From assembly GCA_900239685.1 (NCBI GenBank), contig OENT01000598.1, forward strand, positions 4,489-68,488: DNA of 64,000 nt. Direction: 5' to 3'. The position numbers were made by a program, and so were the translations under genes. Each line of letters begins with the position of its first letter. The stretch's first letter is position 1. The DNA is from Rotaria macrura (taxonomy: Eukaryota; Rotifera; Eurotatoria; Philodinida; Philodinidae). The notes under the pieces were generated by a model that saw only the letters and a list, made by a program, of their open reading frames with translations, was not told where the DNA came from and ran no database searches. Of this stretch, positions 1 to 25,400 are shown piece by piece.

Positions 1-744
1 ATGAAAAGAAATTCTCTTGACATTGATTTTCATTACCCTGGAATATTTTTAGCCGCATTTTCGATCGAAAAACATAATCCTTGATTCCTTTAGTTTTCCT
101 TTATGTTCTAAAGTAAAGAATTCATTTATCTTTATTGAGTAAAGTAACGTTAAATAACCACTCCTAGTTACGGGCCGATTGATCTACTGATTTGCTTCGG
201 GTCTAAATCATGAACTATAAACTAATGCGATGTTTAAGTATAACTGTATCCATTCATTAAAATCAAGGCTAATATCATTCATTTTGTAACAATTAGTTTA
301 AGGAATAGTTTGGAATACATTCGCATCCAGCTGTTATTGTCAAAAATGAACCATTATATGACTAAGTCACAAACATAACAGGTTAACCCGCACGAATTCT
401 CTGTGAGAAATGATTTTATTTTCAGATTCTCTCTTTCGTATGTCAGTCAGCGAATTGATTATAGATCGCCATTGATTGATGGAATGATCTGTAAACAGAT
501 ATCGACCGACGAAAACGTAGACAATGCTCGTCTAGGATTCAATTATTATAATTGAATACTATGAATACATGTCCACAACTGTCTTTGATGAGAGGAAAAC
601 GTTGCTAAACATGTCAATAATGAGCATTCTCTTAAGATTTCTCTAACTTTTAAAAAGGAAAAAAAGGCATATCGAAGGCTGTTGTTCGACAGTTCAATGC
701 GTGTGTTTGATAAACGAATCGTTTTTAATTTTAAATATTCTTAC
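1..744. other. presumed EML intron or 3' flank, no gene seen
   Basis: This stretch follows the last recognised EML donor. No sequence coding for the expected terminal GHSAHVTN-type blade could be read on the minus strand, and nothing convincing on the plus strand. The terminal exon is probably left of the window. Confidence 0.5.
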
Positions 745-12406
<11,662 letters not shown>

Positions 12407-14189
12407 TATGGATGACGAACAGAAAAACAAAACAAACCGACTTGAGATATATATTCAGATGAGAATTCAATTCGATGTCAAAAGGTGTATATGTCACCAT
12501 CGAATCGTTCATTGCTATGAAACGAATGTTGATAAAAGATCGAAAATAAGAGGGCAGCACCTATGCATCAATCATCAACAAGCGACATCGGATATGATCA
12601 GCAACAATGGTCGTATTGATTAAAGATTCTTTTCATTTCGCTCAAAATAAAAATATCTATGAATAATTCATTTCAGTCATTGTTAGATCTACGTGGCAAG
12701 TGAAAATAATCGATCGATTTCTTTTTCTATTTTTACAACAAATTTACGAAAACTATATACGCACGTAATTAATCAATCGAGAAAACGATTTGGCAATTAA
12801 ACATGTCGTCATATTCAAATGCATTACGTTAAAATCGTATCAATGAAAAATCATCGAAGTAACGTTCAATAAATGATCGATGTTGAATCTAATCATCACC
12901 AATAGATAAAAAGAAAACCAATCCTAAAGCAAGGACAAACAGTCAGTGTGATATTTAGATCGATGTTATGATAAGTTATGAATTGAATCATACATGGATA
13001 TTATCGATTTAGACAGCGAGATATGAAAATTTCTGACTCACAGAGCTCTACTACTCTATCTTGATGTGTTGTCAGCATTGATTAGAGCGAAAGTATGTCG
13101 TTTTTCTTAGAAGGAATAAATATACAAATGAAATGACAACAACAATCATTTAGCAAGATAAATATCGGACATTGTCATCGACGTCAATCAAGATGCAACT
13201 ATGAGCTTGTCATAAAATATAGTACAAAAAAAAATAAATTTCTGAATAGGAAGAATTGTCAGAAAAATATTTCACTCCGATACAATATAATCGAGTTGAT
13301 TTTTATTTTTGTCTAATACGATAAGTCATCTATCTGTATCATCATCGCTAATAAATCAATCGTTCGTTCTCTGACTGATTTTTTCATGACAGAATATGGT
13401 TATTACGACGTGAAGAAAGCGATTGATGATAAATGATGAATGTTGGGCTTGCTTGTAACAACGTCATGCGGCGTCTCATTCATTCGATGATTGATCAAAA
13501 GCATTAGACGTTTCAAAGAAAGATTGACAAATGAGAGATCAATAATGAGGATCATGCTCACGTCGAAGCAGTGCATGCATCTTCAGACATGTTTGCTGTC
13601 ATCATCGATCGGTCAGCTAATGGCGATGACACGTCGATAGAGAAGCTAACCTCTTCTGTCACAATTGTCAGTATTCATCATTTCAATTATGTCAACTATT
13701 ATTACAGTTCATTTAGACATCTTTATCTATATCTATATGGATTTAAAACGACAACTTTCATGCAACTATCAATGAACGATTCCTTGTTATTTTCAAATAA
13801 AAATTGTCTATCCTTTTCAATATTGAGTTAAAATGTATTTCATGAAACGTATTGAAATGAATGTTTATATTTGTTATACGTTTATCATTTTAAAATAGAC
13901 ATATATATATATACATTTATGTCAATTGACAAATGATCGATGGATGTCGATGTAAAATCCAAGTTAGAATTTGGCACGCTACATAGCCATAAGAAAGAAT
14001 ATAAATGGCATCTCTTATTCATTATTGTCATCACTCATCGTTTTCTTTCTAATTGTCATATGTCAAGCAGTAGTGCACGTATATTCGCTTGGGGATCTCA
14101 AGTATGATCATCATTTATCACACATACAAATCCGTTCGTGTTATTTTTTTTTCTTTTCTCGTTTTCTTCCTCGCTCTCTCCCTCTCTTT

Positions 14190-14220
<31 letters not shown>

Positions 14221-14354
14221 TGTATGACTCTCACAGAGAAAAAGAAAGAACAGCGGAGGAGATATAAGGAAAAGCTTTAATTCATTGACTTAAACGATAA
14301 AGAGTATAAGTAATAGCGAACGATCATCATCATAATCACTCAAGCAAGAGAAAA
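12407..14354. other. intergenic region between divergent EML and NET genes
   Basis: About 1.95 kb between two divergently transcribed genes, so it should hold both promoters and any 5' UTR exons. Only short AT microsatellites (about 13900-13912 and 14188-14218) stand out. Short open frames here have no conserved motif and AT-driven composition. No confident core promoter element was recognised. Confidence 0.6.
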
Positions 14355-15074
14355 ATGTCTTCAACATCAACAACATCGGCAGCAAAATCGTTGAAAGCAG
14401 ATTATATTCAGCCATCTACATCAAATTCAGTAAAGCCTCGTTGTTTTTTTCTACTCAAACAGATTAGATTGGAACAATACATTGTATCATCTTTACTTTT
14501 TCCTTTAATAGTATGATTCAAGTCAAAGTCCATTAGCTCTTTTAGCTCAAACATGTTCAAGTATTGGAAAAGATTGTTCATCATCTTCGTCATCGATATC
14601 AAATTCCGTTTCGCCCAAGATAACATCATTTTCGACAAAAACTTCATCGAATCCATCTAATTCTGATAGAACATATTCATTAACGAAACGTTCGTCAGCT
14701 TCACATATAACTAATACAAATGCCCATAAGAAATCAACACTTCCATTAAATCCTAATAGTCTTTCGACGTCATCATCTGTCGTCGAACCGAACCTATTAT
14801 CGAATCATTTAACGCCGTTATTCGACCCAAGCACATCTATAGCAACGTTACTTCTTCGTTCGCCGTTTGCATATTTAAATTCGCCACAACATTCGTATTC
14901 ATCTCCATGTGCAATACCGGGATGTTTACAATGCGAAACAGTTCGTTGCATACTTTCGAATTCAATAAATCACCAACCGTACGTTTGCCATTGGGCATCG
15001 TGTAACGCAAGATTTTATTCAAACGATGAATTAATTGAACATATTCGACACAATCATAGATCATCAAAAATATC

Positions 15075-15105
<31 letters not shown>

Positions 15106-15249
15106 CATCATCGTTTTCATCCCTATTTAAACGCCTCAAGGATGATTGATACCAATGATCAGTTACCATTTTTTTATCCTCACTTGTCTTTATCACCAAT
15201 GACAGAAATCAAACGACACACGAATAATAATACAAATAACAATAATTAA
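14355..15249 (+). CDS. ZNF503: NET-family (noc/elbow, ZNF503/ZNF703-like) zinc-finger transcriptional regulator
   Basis: Two coding exons, 14355-14429 and 14512-15249, joined over an 82 bp GT-AG intron, give 270 residues. The family-defining motif SPLALLAQTCSSIGK lies at residues 31-45, just after the splice junction. A cysteine-rich stretch (CAIPGCLQC) precedes a single C2H2 finger, C-x4-C-x12-H-x4-H, at about residues 184-207, the arrangement seen in Drosophila Noc/Elbow and vertebrate ZNF503/703. These proteins are nuclear corepressors in patterning (known for the family). The middle is Ser/Thr-rich, and a His/Asn-rich run coded by CAT/AAT repeats (about residues 214-226) follows the finger. 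The protein is much shorter than vertebrate members (usually near 600 residues), and no clear FKPY-type repressor motif is visible. An upstream coding exon cannot be excluded, because family members have more N-terminal sequence before the motif. The family assignment is firm; orthology to a single vertebrate paralogue is not. Confidence 0.88.
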
Positions 15250-17477
15250 TCTTCATTTCATCGTTATTTTTTTTAAGTCGAGGTCATCGCCATCAGATGT
15301 ATGTTTTCTTTTTTCTTCTTCTTTTCTTCTTTTTTTTATACTATAATATTCATTGAATAATAGAGGGAGGAATACTTTTCGTCTTTTGTATTTGATTAGT
15401 AATCAAAGAAATTAACGCACATTTCACTGTGCAACTACTCATACGATCAGACATTTGTATAAACATGCTGTCATTATTGACAGGAGCAATGATGATGGCT
15501 TTTCTGTCATCGTGTATATACAAAGACAATATCAAAGTATTCGTCTCAATTTTTTCTCTCGCTGCCTTGTGTTGATTATAGAAATATGTATATCTGATCA
15601 AGTTTACTTGTTGATACAAGCCTATCTTTCCATCTTAATATTCAACGTATATACTATCAATGTGTCAAAGATTTTCTTTTATATCAAGGCTATCACATTT
15701 GTGAGACTGATGATTACGAGAGAAAAAGAAAGAGATAAATCATTCGACGATAGTTATTTGTAAGCGTAAGATTATTTTTTTTACATTTTTGTATAACAAA
15801 TCGTCTTCCGTTTTTTCAATCGTATTTATTTCGTATGCAAAGTGTGAGAACACGGAGTACACCATTAGTTATTTTTCTTCATCGATATTACTCATTGATT
15901 TGAGCCCTAGTTTCGTACCCTAGATATTTTTACTAATCATTTAATTAAAGTGACTGTCAATTAGTGTATTCATGAAAATCTCTCTGCAGTTCACTGGTGT
16001 TCGAAAGAAAATGAAATACTTATTGCTCGTGAAATTATTTGGTTTACACTTTCTGTTGACACCTATCAAACTATCTTCTCCTAATCTCATACATTTTAAA
16101 TATTGACGTTTAAAAATCAATGTAAAACAAACCTGTCCATTGTGCAGCAATTTTCGTTAAAAACAAAACTTTTCAATTTACAAGTCATTTGATTGGTTTT
16201 GAATAAGTAGAGAACCTTTTCTGTTCTTCAAACTCATGATATTCCATCGAATCAAAGTTTTCTTTTATCTGCGTTGTCAACGTTTACAGTATTTACTTTG
16301 TCGTCTATGAATATATTCTCGATCAATTGACGACATCAGTTAACTGAGCTACTCTAATAAAAGTAAACAGAAACAAGACATTTCTACGACTAAACATATC
16401 CGATCATATTTTAGCGGTTAGACGTCGAGTTCTTTCTGAACCAAGCTTTGATTCAAGGATAGATTTTGTTCACCGCATTGAGATCTGTTTCAGTTTTAGA
16501 AAGGTTTTCCAAACATGTATCTCAGAGATGCTCCATAGAAAAGTATCGACTGTGATCGATGATCAATACATCGTTAATTGTGTTTTATTTTGATAGTTGA
16601 CGAATTCTTTCATATTTTTTTTATAATTGCATAGACGAGGAAAGACTAGTGTATGTGTCATTGACATACGTTTCGATTTGACATAAAGTTGAATAATAAA
16701 ATTCCATTAGCCTCTCCATGACTTGAATAAATTTGCTCGATCAAAGTGTGTACAGCCTGTCGAAAGATTTTGTTATGACAAAGAATGACATAATTATTTT
16801 CATTGTCACATATCATCTTAATCTTATCTTCTTGCCCGTAAAAATAGTATTCAGCAGTGTACAACTAAATCATATGATTCATTACTCACTTCAGATGTAG
16901 AATGTCGACGATGAAGACTAAATCGAAAAAGGAATGTGTGCCTTTGCACTTCTTTTCTAAGATTTGGTCTAATAAATTCATTATTTCGATCTCTTCATCT
17001 CGATTTGCCCTGAACTAGAACAAATGTTTTGTGAAACGTGGAGCATCTTCATTATCGTTAAAATGGAATCGATTGATATTTGTTGTGTTTCTCTCTTACT
17101 AAACATAGCGACTGAGCTTCATTGTCTAATGGGTGTTAGCCTATTTCTGCGAAAACAATAACAGTGGTCATGTCATACATAGTGCTGTCTGCTTGTTTTG
17201 AAGAAAGCTAAATATCAAATCCCAATCGATTGATTTCTAAATAAATAGTAATTTATTTTCGAGAAATACTTGTTCAAAATACTGCATTTTTTCAATATAC
17301 AAAAAAAACAAGGTTAATAAACAGTAACAAATGAAAAACGTGAAGGAAAAACTACACTGCATCTGCATGGCGAAAAGTTGATATTAGCGTTTAAAATGAA
17401 AGGGTGTGGGCAGAAAAAAACACAAACTGATAATTTCTATTAAAAAAATAAGAAGAAGAAATATCTTCTACACTGAT
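15250..17477. other. intergenic region downstream of NET gene and of the NCS-like gene
   Basis: About 2.2 kb between two convergent genes. It contains T-rich tracts after the NET stop. Several overlapping short frames on both strands near 15.35-15.76 kb lack motifs and are judged non-coding. No RNA gene or repeat was recognised. Confidence 0.5.
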
Positions 17478-20400
17478 TCAGTGTGTAACAGATGTACTTG
17501 GCGTATTGATCAATGTTGTATTTGCTGTCGGCACTAATAATTGTGAGATAAATTCATCTTTCGAGCAGCCTTCAATAAATTGTGCTTTCGTCAATCGATC
17601 GGTGGCATTGCTACTTGAATTGGCAAACTTTTTCATCATTGACTTTCTAGCTAGATTGATCAGTTGTTCAGTATTTAAATCTTGATTATCGGCATGTACC
17701 GATGAATAAAGCCGAACAATGGCATCAATAACTTCTAAACATTCACGTCGTGTTAATAGACCGTTACCATCAATATCGAACACTTTGAATGTCCATTCAA
17801 GTTTAGTTTCTATCGAATTGGTCGTCGATGTCATTGATAAACCGAAAAGGAATTCTTCAAAGTCAATTGTATTCGATTTATCAGTATCGAATGCGCGAAA
17901 TATATGTCGAGCAAAACGTTCAGCATCACCTTTCGGAAATAATGACTTATACATGGAGATAAATTGCTTTCGACTCATATAACCATCTGGATATTCATTG
18001 AGGAAGTTTTCGTGCCTAAAGAAAAAATGAACTTGTTATTAATTCAAAATTAATTTTCTCAAGGAAAATATCGGCCGTATCTGGTATTTATGCAACAGAT
18101 TGAAATCGAAATGAATTACGGCATCTTGTGAGTTTCGAGTAGATTTCAAAGTGTCCGTGTCGATTCGTGAAACAATATGTGCAGTCACTTTTTATCCTCG
18201 ACTTCGATTTATCTCGGTTAGTCTTGGTTGGTTGTAAAAAGTATTCATATGAAGATTTCACTCGTTTCTATCATCTGAGTTCATTTGGCAGTAGTTCATA
18301 AGATTTGTACAGATTCAGGTGAACGGTCTCCATCCTGAGGAGGTATCTGGATATTCACTCGTTAGAAAAAAAAGAATCGAAATTTTCCGGTCGATGGATC
18401 TTGAAGAGTCAAGTTAATTTTCATGGTGAATTCGAAGTTCTGGAATGGTGTTATCTAAGAAATATTGGGACTATAATAGTTTACAATGAACTTGCCTTTG
18501 GTCTCCACCTCTTCGACATGCTGAAGGAGATCGAATTGAAAATTCGTCACATCTATTGGTCATGATTGGAGACGAGGTTTTTTTTTAAAGATTTTCTTAC
18601 ATCTTTGGTTGCTTCAATAAAACGGTCCAAGTACCGAACTCAACCGAAAAGACGCATGTTGATCTCCTTCTAGAACGAATATTTGAACAGCTGCTGAAAA
18701 GCATTCGAGAGAATATTTTCAGAATACAAAAACGAAACTATCCACCCGATATACTACGTTGTATTTAGGACAAAACTTTCAGAGTGATATCTCGAACAAT
18801 GTCGGAGACTTCAAAAGTTATCTGATCTATTCGTCTACTGAATATCAGCACGTCAAACTAATATTCTGAGATTTCCCGATAAATTAGAAACCACAGTTGA
18901 CAATTCATTTAAGGGTACCGCTTTCCCTGTCCGAATATGAAAAACATTTTTGTTGATATTTTACTTTTCATTGACATCTACCCTTCGACAGTCATTATGT
19001 CAAAATTCATGTATTCTACTGTTTTCTTATGCATTTTTCTCAAGTCGGTTCTTTTAGCCAAGAAAACTACTGTTTCCGATTCGTTACAACTAAATGTTTG
19101 AATTGAACGGAATCTTCGTTAGTTTCCGTGTTACTTTTCTACATAAACTCAAATTTTTCCTCTTTGAATAAACAATTTTCACCGGAAATTTCAAGACTGT
19201 TGTTCATATCGTCCACGAGTTTCATCAATAGATTTAGTTATGAATAGAAATAAATTGATTTGAATTTTCAAGGGGCATCTGTAATGCGAGTCGTATATAT
19301 ATATATTCAACAGATTGTAGATCAGTTTGGCAGATCCATTATTCAGATAGTGGTCGTCGAGAAAATTACCCACACATCTATAAGTATTGCTGTTGAAAAG
19401 AACTTGAAAATTTAAACTAATTATCCTCAATTAATGACCACTTTTGATTTCTAGTATTTCAAACATGCAGAAACAGTTTTAAACTTCTATTCTGACTTCA
19501 TGTGACAGAAAATTCTATATTCTATAAAACTGTTGACTTTTCATTCATGATAGTATTCCATGTGGACAGAAAGTGCAAAAGATTAACGACTACTTATTAA
19601 TCGATATGTCGTCTGTGTTTGGTTTTCTCGTTGGAAAAAGTCTTGAAATCGATGTTTGAGCTTATTTTTAACAAGCATGAGTTGTGTAAGCTAAGCTTGC
19701 ACTTTCACTATTTTAAGAAATGAATTCATTGCAGCAGTTCAAAACTACAGCAGAGAATTCGAAAGACTCAAAAAAAAAAACAACGCACATTAATTTAATT
19801 TCAAACGATTCAGGGAAGATGAGAGGAAAAAGTATTCTAAGCGTTGTAATCAACTCTGTGAGTATGAACTGATTAAGAGATATTACAAAGTTTGATTCGA
19901 TTTCTGTTCATGTAACTGAATATTAAAATAGAACATGTAACTCAACTGTTACACTCTTTTGAGTAATTATACTTGTTGCTTAACCTTCAAGTATAAGAGA
20001 GATGTTAGCTCGTGTGGCGTTTTCTTAATTAATGCAAGTTCCTATCCAAATACGAAGTTATTTTAAACAAAAAAACTAAGTAAAAGCATCAGTTAGTACC
20101 ATTATTGTATCAATAAAACTGAGACTGATTTTTTGAATTGTCTTCGTTTTCTTTCATCGTTCACAATTATATAACTTTGCTTGATGGAGGCGATCTGCCA
20201 AATTTCAGTCTAGTCATCATACTACTGTTGATATACGAGTTGCTATGTTCTTTGAATGGTGTTGAATCAGTGCAAAGTTTGTTGCTACATTCTCATGGAT
20301 TGTGTGTATGCGAATTTTCGATGTGATTGCGCGAAGTTCAGAGTTAGTAAATAGGAAGAATTGTGAACAAAAGACTCATTATAAATTCATCCCATGCACT

Positions 20401-22234
20401 TATGCTCATATATTAGTTTAGATTGATTCCTTTTTTATGATACATTTGCTTCGAGTGAATACTTTGATCCAAGGGGCAAAAGGCGGATTTTCGGGATTTT
20501 CAAAATCCGAAAATCCCAAAAGTGAAAATCATTTGACCCCTGTGTATGACGTTGTTCCGACTTGAAATTCTTCCCATATATAGATTTCATGGTCCATAGA
20601 AGATCCTAAAAATTTCAACTCGAACAAATGTTCCTTCTTAAATTATTGAATTTTCAAAAAAACGGGATTTTCTAACCGTGCCTTGAAATGAGCATTTCTT
20701 GCGCATTGATTATCTTGAGAAGAAAACATCCGTTTGAGCTGAAAATTTTAGAATATTCTAAGGATCATGACACTTACTTGTGGAAAAAAATTCAGATGGA
20801 AATTCCATCATTCACATTTTAGATTTTGGGATTTTCAAAATCCCAAATCCGCCTTTTCCCCTTTGCTTTGGTCACTTTGCAGTCGCGTATATCGCCCTGG
20901 ATAGTTGTGATTATGGCTCTTCTTTTCATACAGAATGTCATTCTCATAGCCACATCATAAAGTTACAGCAAACTCTCGATTGTAGATATATTCACATTTC
21001 TCTTCAAATAAAGGAAAACATTCATCCTATCGTAGAAAGTCGTACTTTGACTTAATATTAGTAAATTACTCAACAATAATAAGTTTTACCTAGAGATTCG
21101 TTTTCATTGATTAAACTAACTTGACATTTCTTAACTTGGATTAAAGTTGTCAAGAATAGAAAGTATTTTTATAATTGACAAAATTAAAATGAGTCGAGGA
21201 ATCAATTTATGTGTCGAGTTGATACTTATTTTAGTTAGTAGACACAGCATAGTCACCGACTGATTGATAACTGCGTTCTATTTAATATTTCTACTCTATC
21301 GCGCAAAATATTTCTAAAACTATTTTGTTTTCCATCGCTTTTACAATATTGAGTCTTGAACTCAACACTACGTAATGATTTGATTTTCAATGCTGAAAAA
21401 AGTTCTCTGATATTGAAATTTCATCGACGGACTACGAGTAGAAGATCTCTGCTAGACTATACAGGACAGTATGTGTCGTCGAGGTGGCAAAGTTAAAATT
21501 TCGTCTGAAACAATCAAGGAAGTAATCGAAAGATCTTTAATTAACTACTATTCGAGTAGAACTCATAACAAGTTAACTGAAACTGGTGTATCTCTAGTCG
21601 ATAGTTTCTGCACTTTCTATGATATTCTTCGGAAAATTAAAGATCGTGATTATGAATAAGAAAAAGTGAAATAGAACAAGGCAATGCTGAGAAGGAGTGT
21701 AAAAATAAACTTTTAAAATTTTTTGCAATACTGACAACTGTCCATCGGGGAGGTCCAAATAAATACAGTGAACTTCCAGTCAATGTTAGGCTTTGTTTTT
21801 CTTTCTGAGATGGTATGCTCAAAAATTTATATCAGTATTTAGAACTGATTTAAACACTTGATAGGTGAGGAAACTCCTTAATCGTCCATATGTGAAAGAC
21901 TATTCGTAATTTACAGTATCTGAGGAGAACTTTCACTTGAGTATCTTTACCATTTTACGACTTCTTCCCGCGTATAACCAGTCGTTGCTGCTAATATTTG
22001 AGTTTCCATTTCGGTTAAGTTGGTGCGTGGCCGAGACATTCGACGAAATGCTGATCGAATACCATTGCCAATTTTACTTAACACTCCATCTCTTTTTCGA
22101 CTACTCGTTGAACTGAATGTTGAGCTTCTTGCTGAGTTTTTCGATAGAGTTGTTTCAACTGAGCATATGGATGAACTCGACTGAGAGCGATTCGTTGCTT
22201 GAAGGTTTGAATGTGATGGAGAATTCGCCGCCAT
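17478..22234 (-). CDS. neuronal calcium sensor / KChIP-like EF-hand protein with Ser-rich N-terminal extension
   Basis: Exon 1 (22234-21951) and exon 2 (18015-17478) join through a 3.9 kb intron. The split codon TG|G restores Trp in EEVVKW|HENFLNEYPDGY, the N-terminal NCS signature (usual form W-x-x-x-F-x-x-x-x-P-x-G). The product is 273 residues. EF1 is degenerate as usual (YPDGY). EF2 (residues 138-149, DTDKSNTIDFEE) and EF3 (175-186, DIDGNGLLTRRE) have full calcium ligands. EF4 (about 227-240) has lost its first acidic ligand. Family members sense calcium and regulate channels, receptors or kinases at membranes. The start MAANSP lacks the MGxxxS myristoylation signal. Instead about 75 Ser/Thr-rich residues are followed by a basic amphipathic stretch (KIGNGIRSAFRRMSR). 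Variable N-termini are typical of KChIPs, so this is the nearest type, but frequenin- or hippocalcin-like kinship is possible. An in-frame TAA lies four codons upstream of the chosen ATG. Confidence 0.88.
20470..20865. mobile_element. hAT-like MITE (non-autonomous foldback element)
   Basis: A 396 bp element lies in the large intron of the NCS-like gene. Its ends are terminal inverted repeats: left CAAGGGGCAAAAGGCGGA, right (inverted) CAAAGGGGAAAAGGCGGA, each followed by a palindromic GGGATTTTCAAAATCC-type motif. It is flanked by an imperfect 8 bp target duplication, CTTTGATC (20462-20469) and CTTTGGTC (20866-20873), 7 of 8 identical. An 8 bp duplication with a CA-GGGG-type terminus fits the hAT superfamily. 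There is no transposase. Confidence 0.75.
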
Positions 22235-22467
22235 TAATTCATCTTAAAAACAAATCTTGAAAAAAGAACAAAAGACAATCTTTAAGCTTTTCGAAAATAT
22301 TGAAATGAATATTGTTCGTTTTGGATAAGTGCCTTTGTTTATTCAAAGATCTTGTTTAAACGGAATTTACATCGATCGGTTGAGAAGAAGTAAAAAGGCA
22401 GCATTTTATTTGAATGACTGCCTGAATGAATCCTTCTAATCCATGTTAGTGTAACATTCGCTAATGT

Positions 22468-25400
22468 TCAACGTTTTCGTATATCTAATAGACGTCCTGT
22501 TGATAAACCGTTTATAATTAAACTTGAAAACTGAAATAGTATAGAAATTAAAATGCTCAAATTTGCGATTCAATGAAGAGAAAAAGAAAACGAACCTGAT
22601 TTGGATGCGAACTAGTTAATGTTTGTAACGACTCGGCATGATGACATCGCGCATCAGGAATACTTAAACCGAATGTATCCATACGAGTCTTCTTTGCGAA
22701 TGCTGAACGTGAAAATGCTGGAGCATAATCTAAAATAAGAATTCATTAAACAGAACAAGTTTATAAAATATGTTCAATTAAAACTCCTACCTTTCTGAGC
22801 GTTTACTTTCTCTCGTGAGAATCATTAGTTGAAATGAAATTGATTTTTAAACGGGATGTCTTAGCTGTATAGAATTCACTGTGTAGTTTTTGTTTTGTTT
22901 CATACGAGACAGATTACCTACCTATGAGCTGATAAGAAAAGCTCATATGTTAAATAAAAGTTCTTAATGACTTCTGATTATTCAGTATTTTATCTCGTTC
23001 TTTGTGCATGTTATCTAATGTGTTTAGTTCATTACAGCATATCATTAGAAAAAATGAGAAAAAAACGGAGTTTCAATTGGAAATTATCCTACGCTTCGAA
23101 TAGTTTCTATGATTTTCGTAGCATTCTCAATGTTTCAGGCAAAAATGGCGATTTCGTCTAGAGATTCTGTCTAACAAATGGTTTACCTTTGGCAAAAGTA
23201 TTGTCTGAAAGGAATCACAATATTGTGCGATGAAAACTTCCAGGTATCTGAAAAATCACTCAATAGTTTTTATTTGGCCAATCGAAATCCAAGTGCAGTG
23301 ATATTTATAGAATTGACTGAACACGACTGTGAATTGAACCAAAGTCTTGAAGAAAGGCTAAGTTTAAATGAGATAGTCGACTAGATTTATGTGAAATAGT
23401 CAAAATCGTTATCTTGTCAATCGACAAACATTTGTTCGTAAGAATATGATAGAGTCTTCATGTGTTTTTATTCTTCTCTACTCATCAGCCATGATTTCAT
23501 CGGCATTCTATGATTAATCATCACAAATCGAAAAGGAAGTCATCGTTGGGGTGTGCAACTTAATCGGAGTTGTTCTCAATTGTTCACACGGCGTTGACTA
23601 CGTCGTAAGAACATCATTTTCGAAATATTCTTTTGTCTAATTAAGTTGAAAAAAAAATATGCATCGGTCAATGTTTTACGGTGAACTGTTTTAATTTCAT
23701 TGGATTCTTTTTGAATTAAAATACCGAAATAAGAAAATTAGACTCAAATCACTATTGGCTCCACGATTTAGTAGTAAATTCCGAATAAAATCCAGCTATT
23801 CATGCAAATGCACACATCTTGATTGAGCATTAAAGTAACACAATGAATTGAAGATTGAAAAGAGAAGAAAGTTTTGACTAGTTTGATATTCATTACGACA
23901 AAACAAGACGAATTCCGATATTCATGAATAAATTCATTCAAACAGTTGTCAAAAAAAATGATATGTGAAAACTGCGAATCAAAGTTGATACTACGGCAAC
24001 CCGAAAGTTGCCCACGAAATATTAAACTTTAGTTTCGTGATAGAAAATAATCAAAACAACAAAAGATACACGAAAACATTCGAACATTCCTAATCGAAAT
24101 TGAATATGAATTATGGTGAGAGTCGTATAATGATTATCTTGTCATTTGACTAAACGAGTTTTGATCAACCAATAACTGATTCGATTCATACTTTGACGCA
24201 ATTAAGTTAAGCTCATTTTGAGAACGAAAATGTTACCTATAAAAGAACGGACAAGAGAAAGTCATATCTACTGCTGTTCAATCTACTGCTACTGGGACCA
24301 CATCCACCCTATGTCTGAATTTATGATTTAAAAAATAAAATAAAGTTCATAATATTTTTTTTCTTTTCTTTCGTTAAATATTTGATAACGTTCAATACTT
24401 CGTGCGCAACTTTCGTTGACTCGAAAGCACAAAGCCCGTTTGGTGTACTGAAACGTAACGGAGATAATAAATTCTTTTCTTTAGTCTACGAGAGTACTTC
24501 ATCGAACCTTTTCAACGTGTGTACGGATAAAAGAAATCTGTTCAACTTAACCTTGTTGAGTTTGATCAATGACAACGAGTGTGATATTTAAAGGGAAAGA
24601 TTAATTTCAAAACGTCCGAAACTAACCAAGTGTATCATTCAATCCAATGATCGATATTTCTTCAGCCTCTTGTCGGTCTCTTTCAGCAGATGTCATTGTT
24701 TGTTCGCTATCATTTGATTGAAGTAGATCAAGTAATGCTTGTAAAAGAACCAACCACAATCTATTCCAACACACTCCCGTTGTCATTTCATCTGGATCAC
24801 ATAGTAGGTGTGTTGTTACGGCAACTGCACATCAGTTTTTATCATTCTCATCGACTTTCGATAAACCAGGAACCAACAAACGTTCAACAATCATTCGAAA
24901 CATACTGGAACAAGGACAAACAAAGAATACAGAATTTAATTTGATTTCTTTAATAAAAAGTTTACTCTGCTTGAATAGAAATCGTTTGTTGAACAAGTTG
25001 TTTTGCACCATATTTAAAAACAAAATATGACAAGCAAACAATAATACAGTGTACTAATTATTCTGGTGTCGCTTTTGTTAACCGAGTAAATACGATGATA
25101 AATATGTCATGCAAGTATTCTTGTGGTAAATAGATAATGAATGAATTCAAAATTTTGCGATACCTTCAAGGTCATGAATTTTTAATTGAGAAACAAGACA
25201 TTGAAATGTACCAAGAACAGTTGTCTATTGATGAATAAACACTTTAAAGACAAGATTCAAAGTTAAAATAGACGTACTCATTTTTCTTAAACGATCGTTT
25301 CCCCTAATTTTGCAATATATTCTTGTACAAGTCTTGATAAAGCCGGAATATTGCCACTGACATTCCAAAACGATGGTCTTATCATTAATTGAAATAATTC

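Noticed and set aside
15350-15763. Overlapping sense and antisense frames after the NET gene
   Set aside because: They lie opposite one another, have no motif on either strand, and are in the likely 3' flank.
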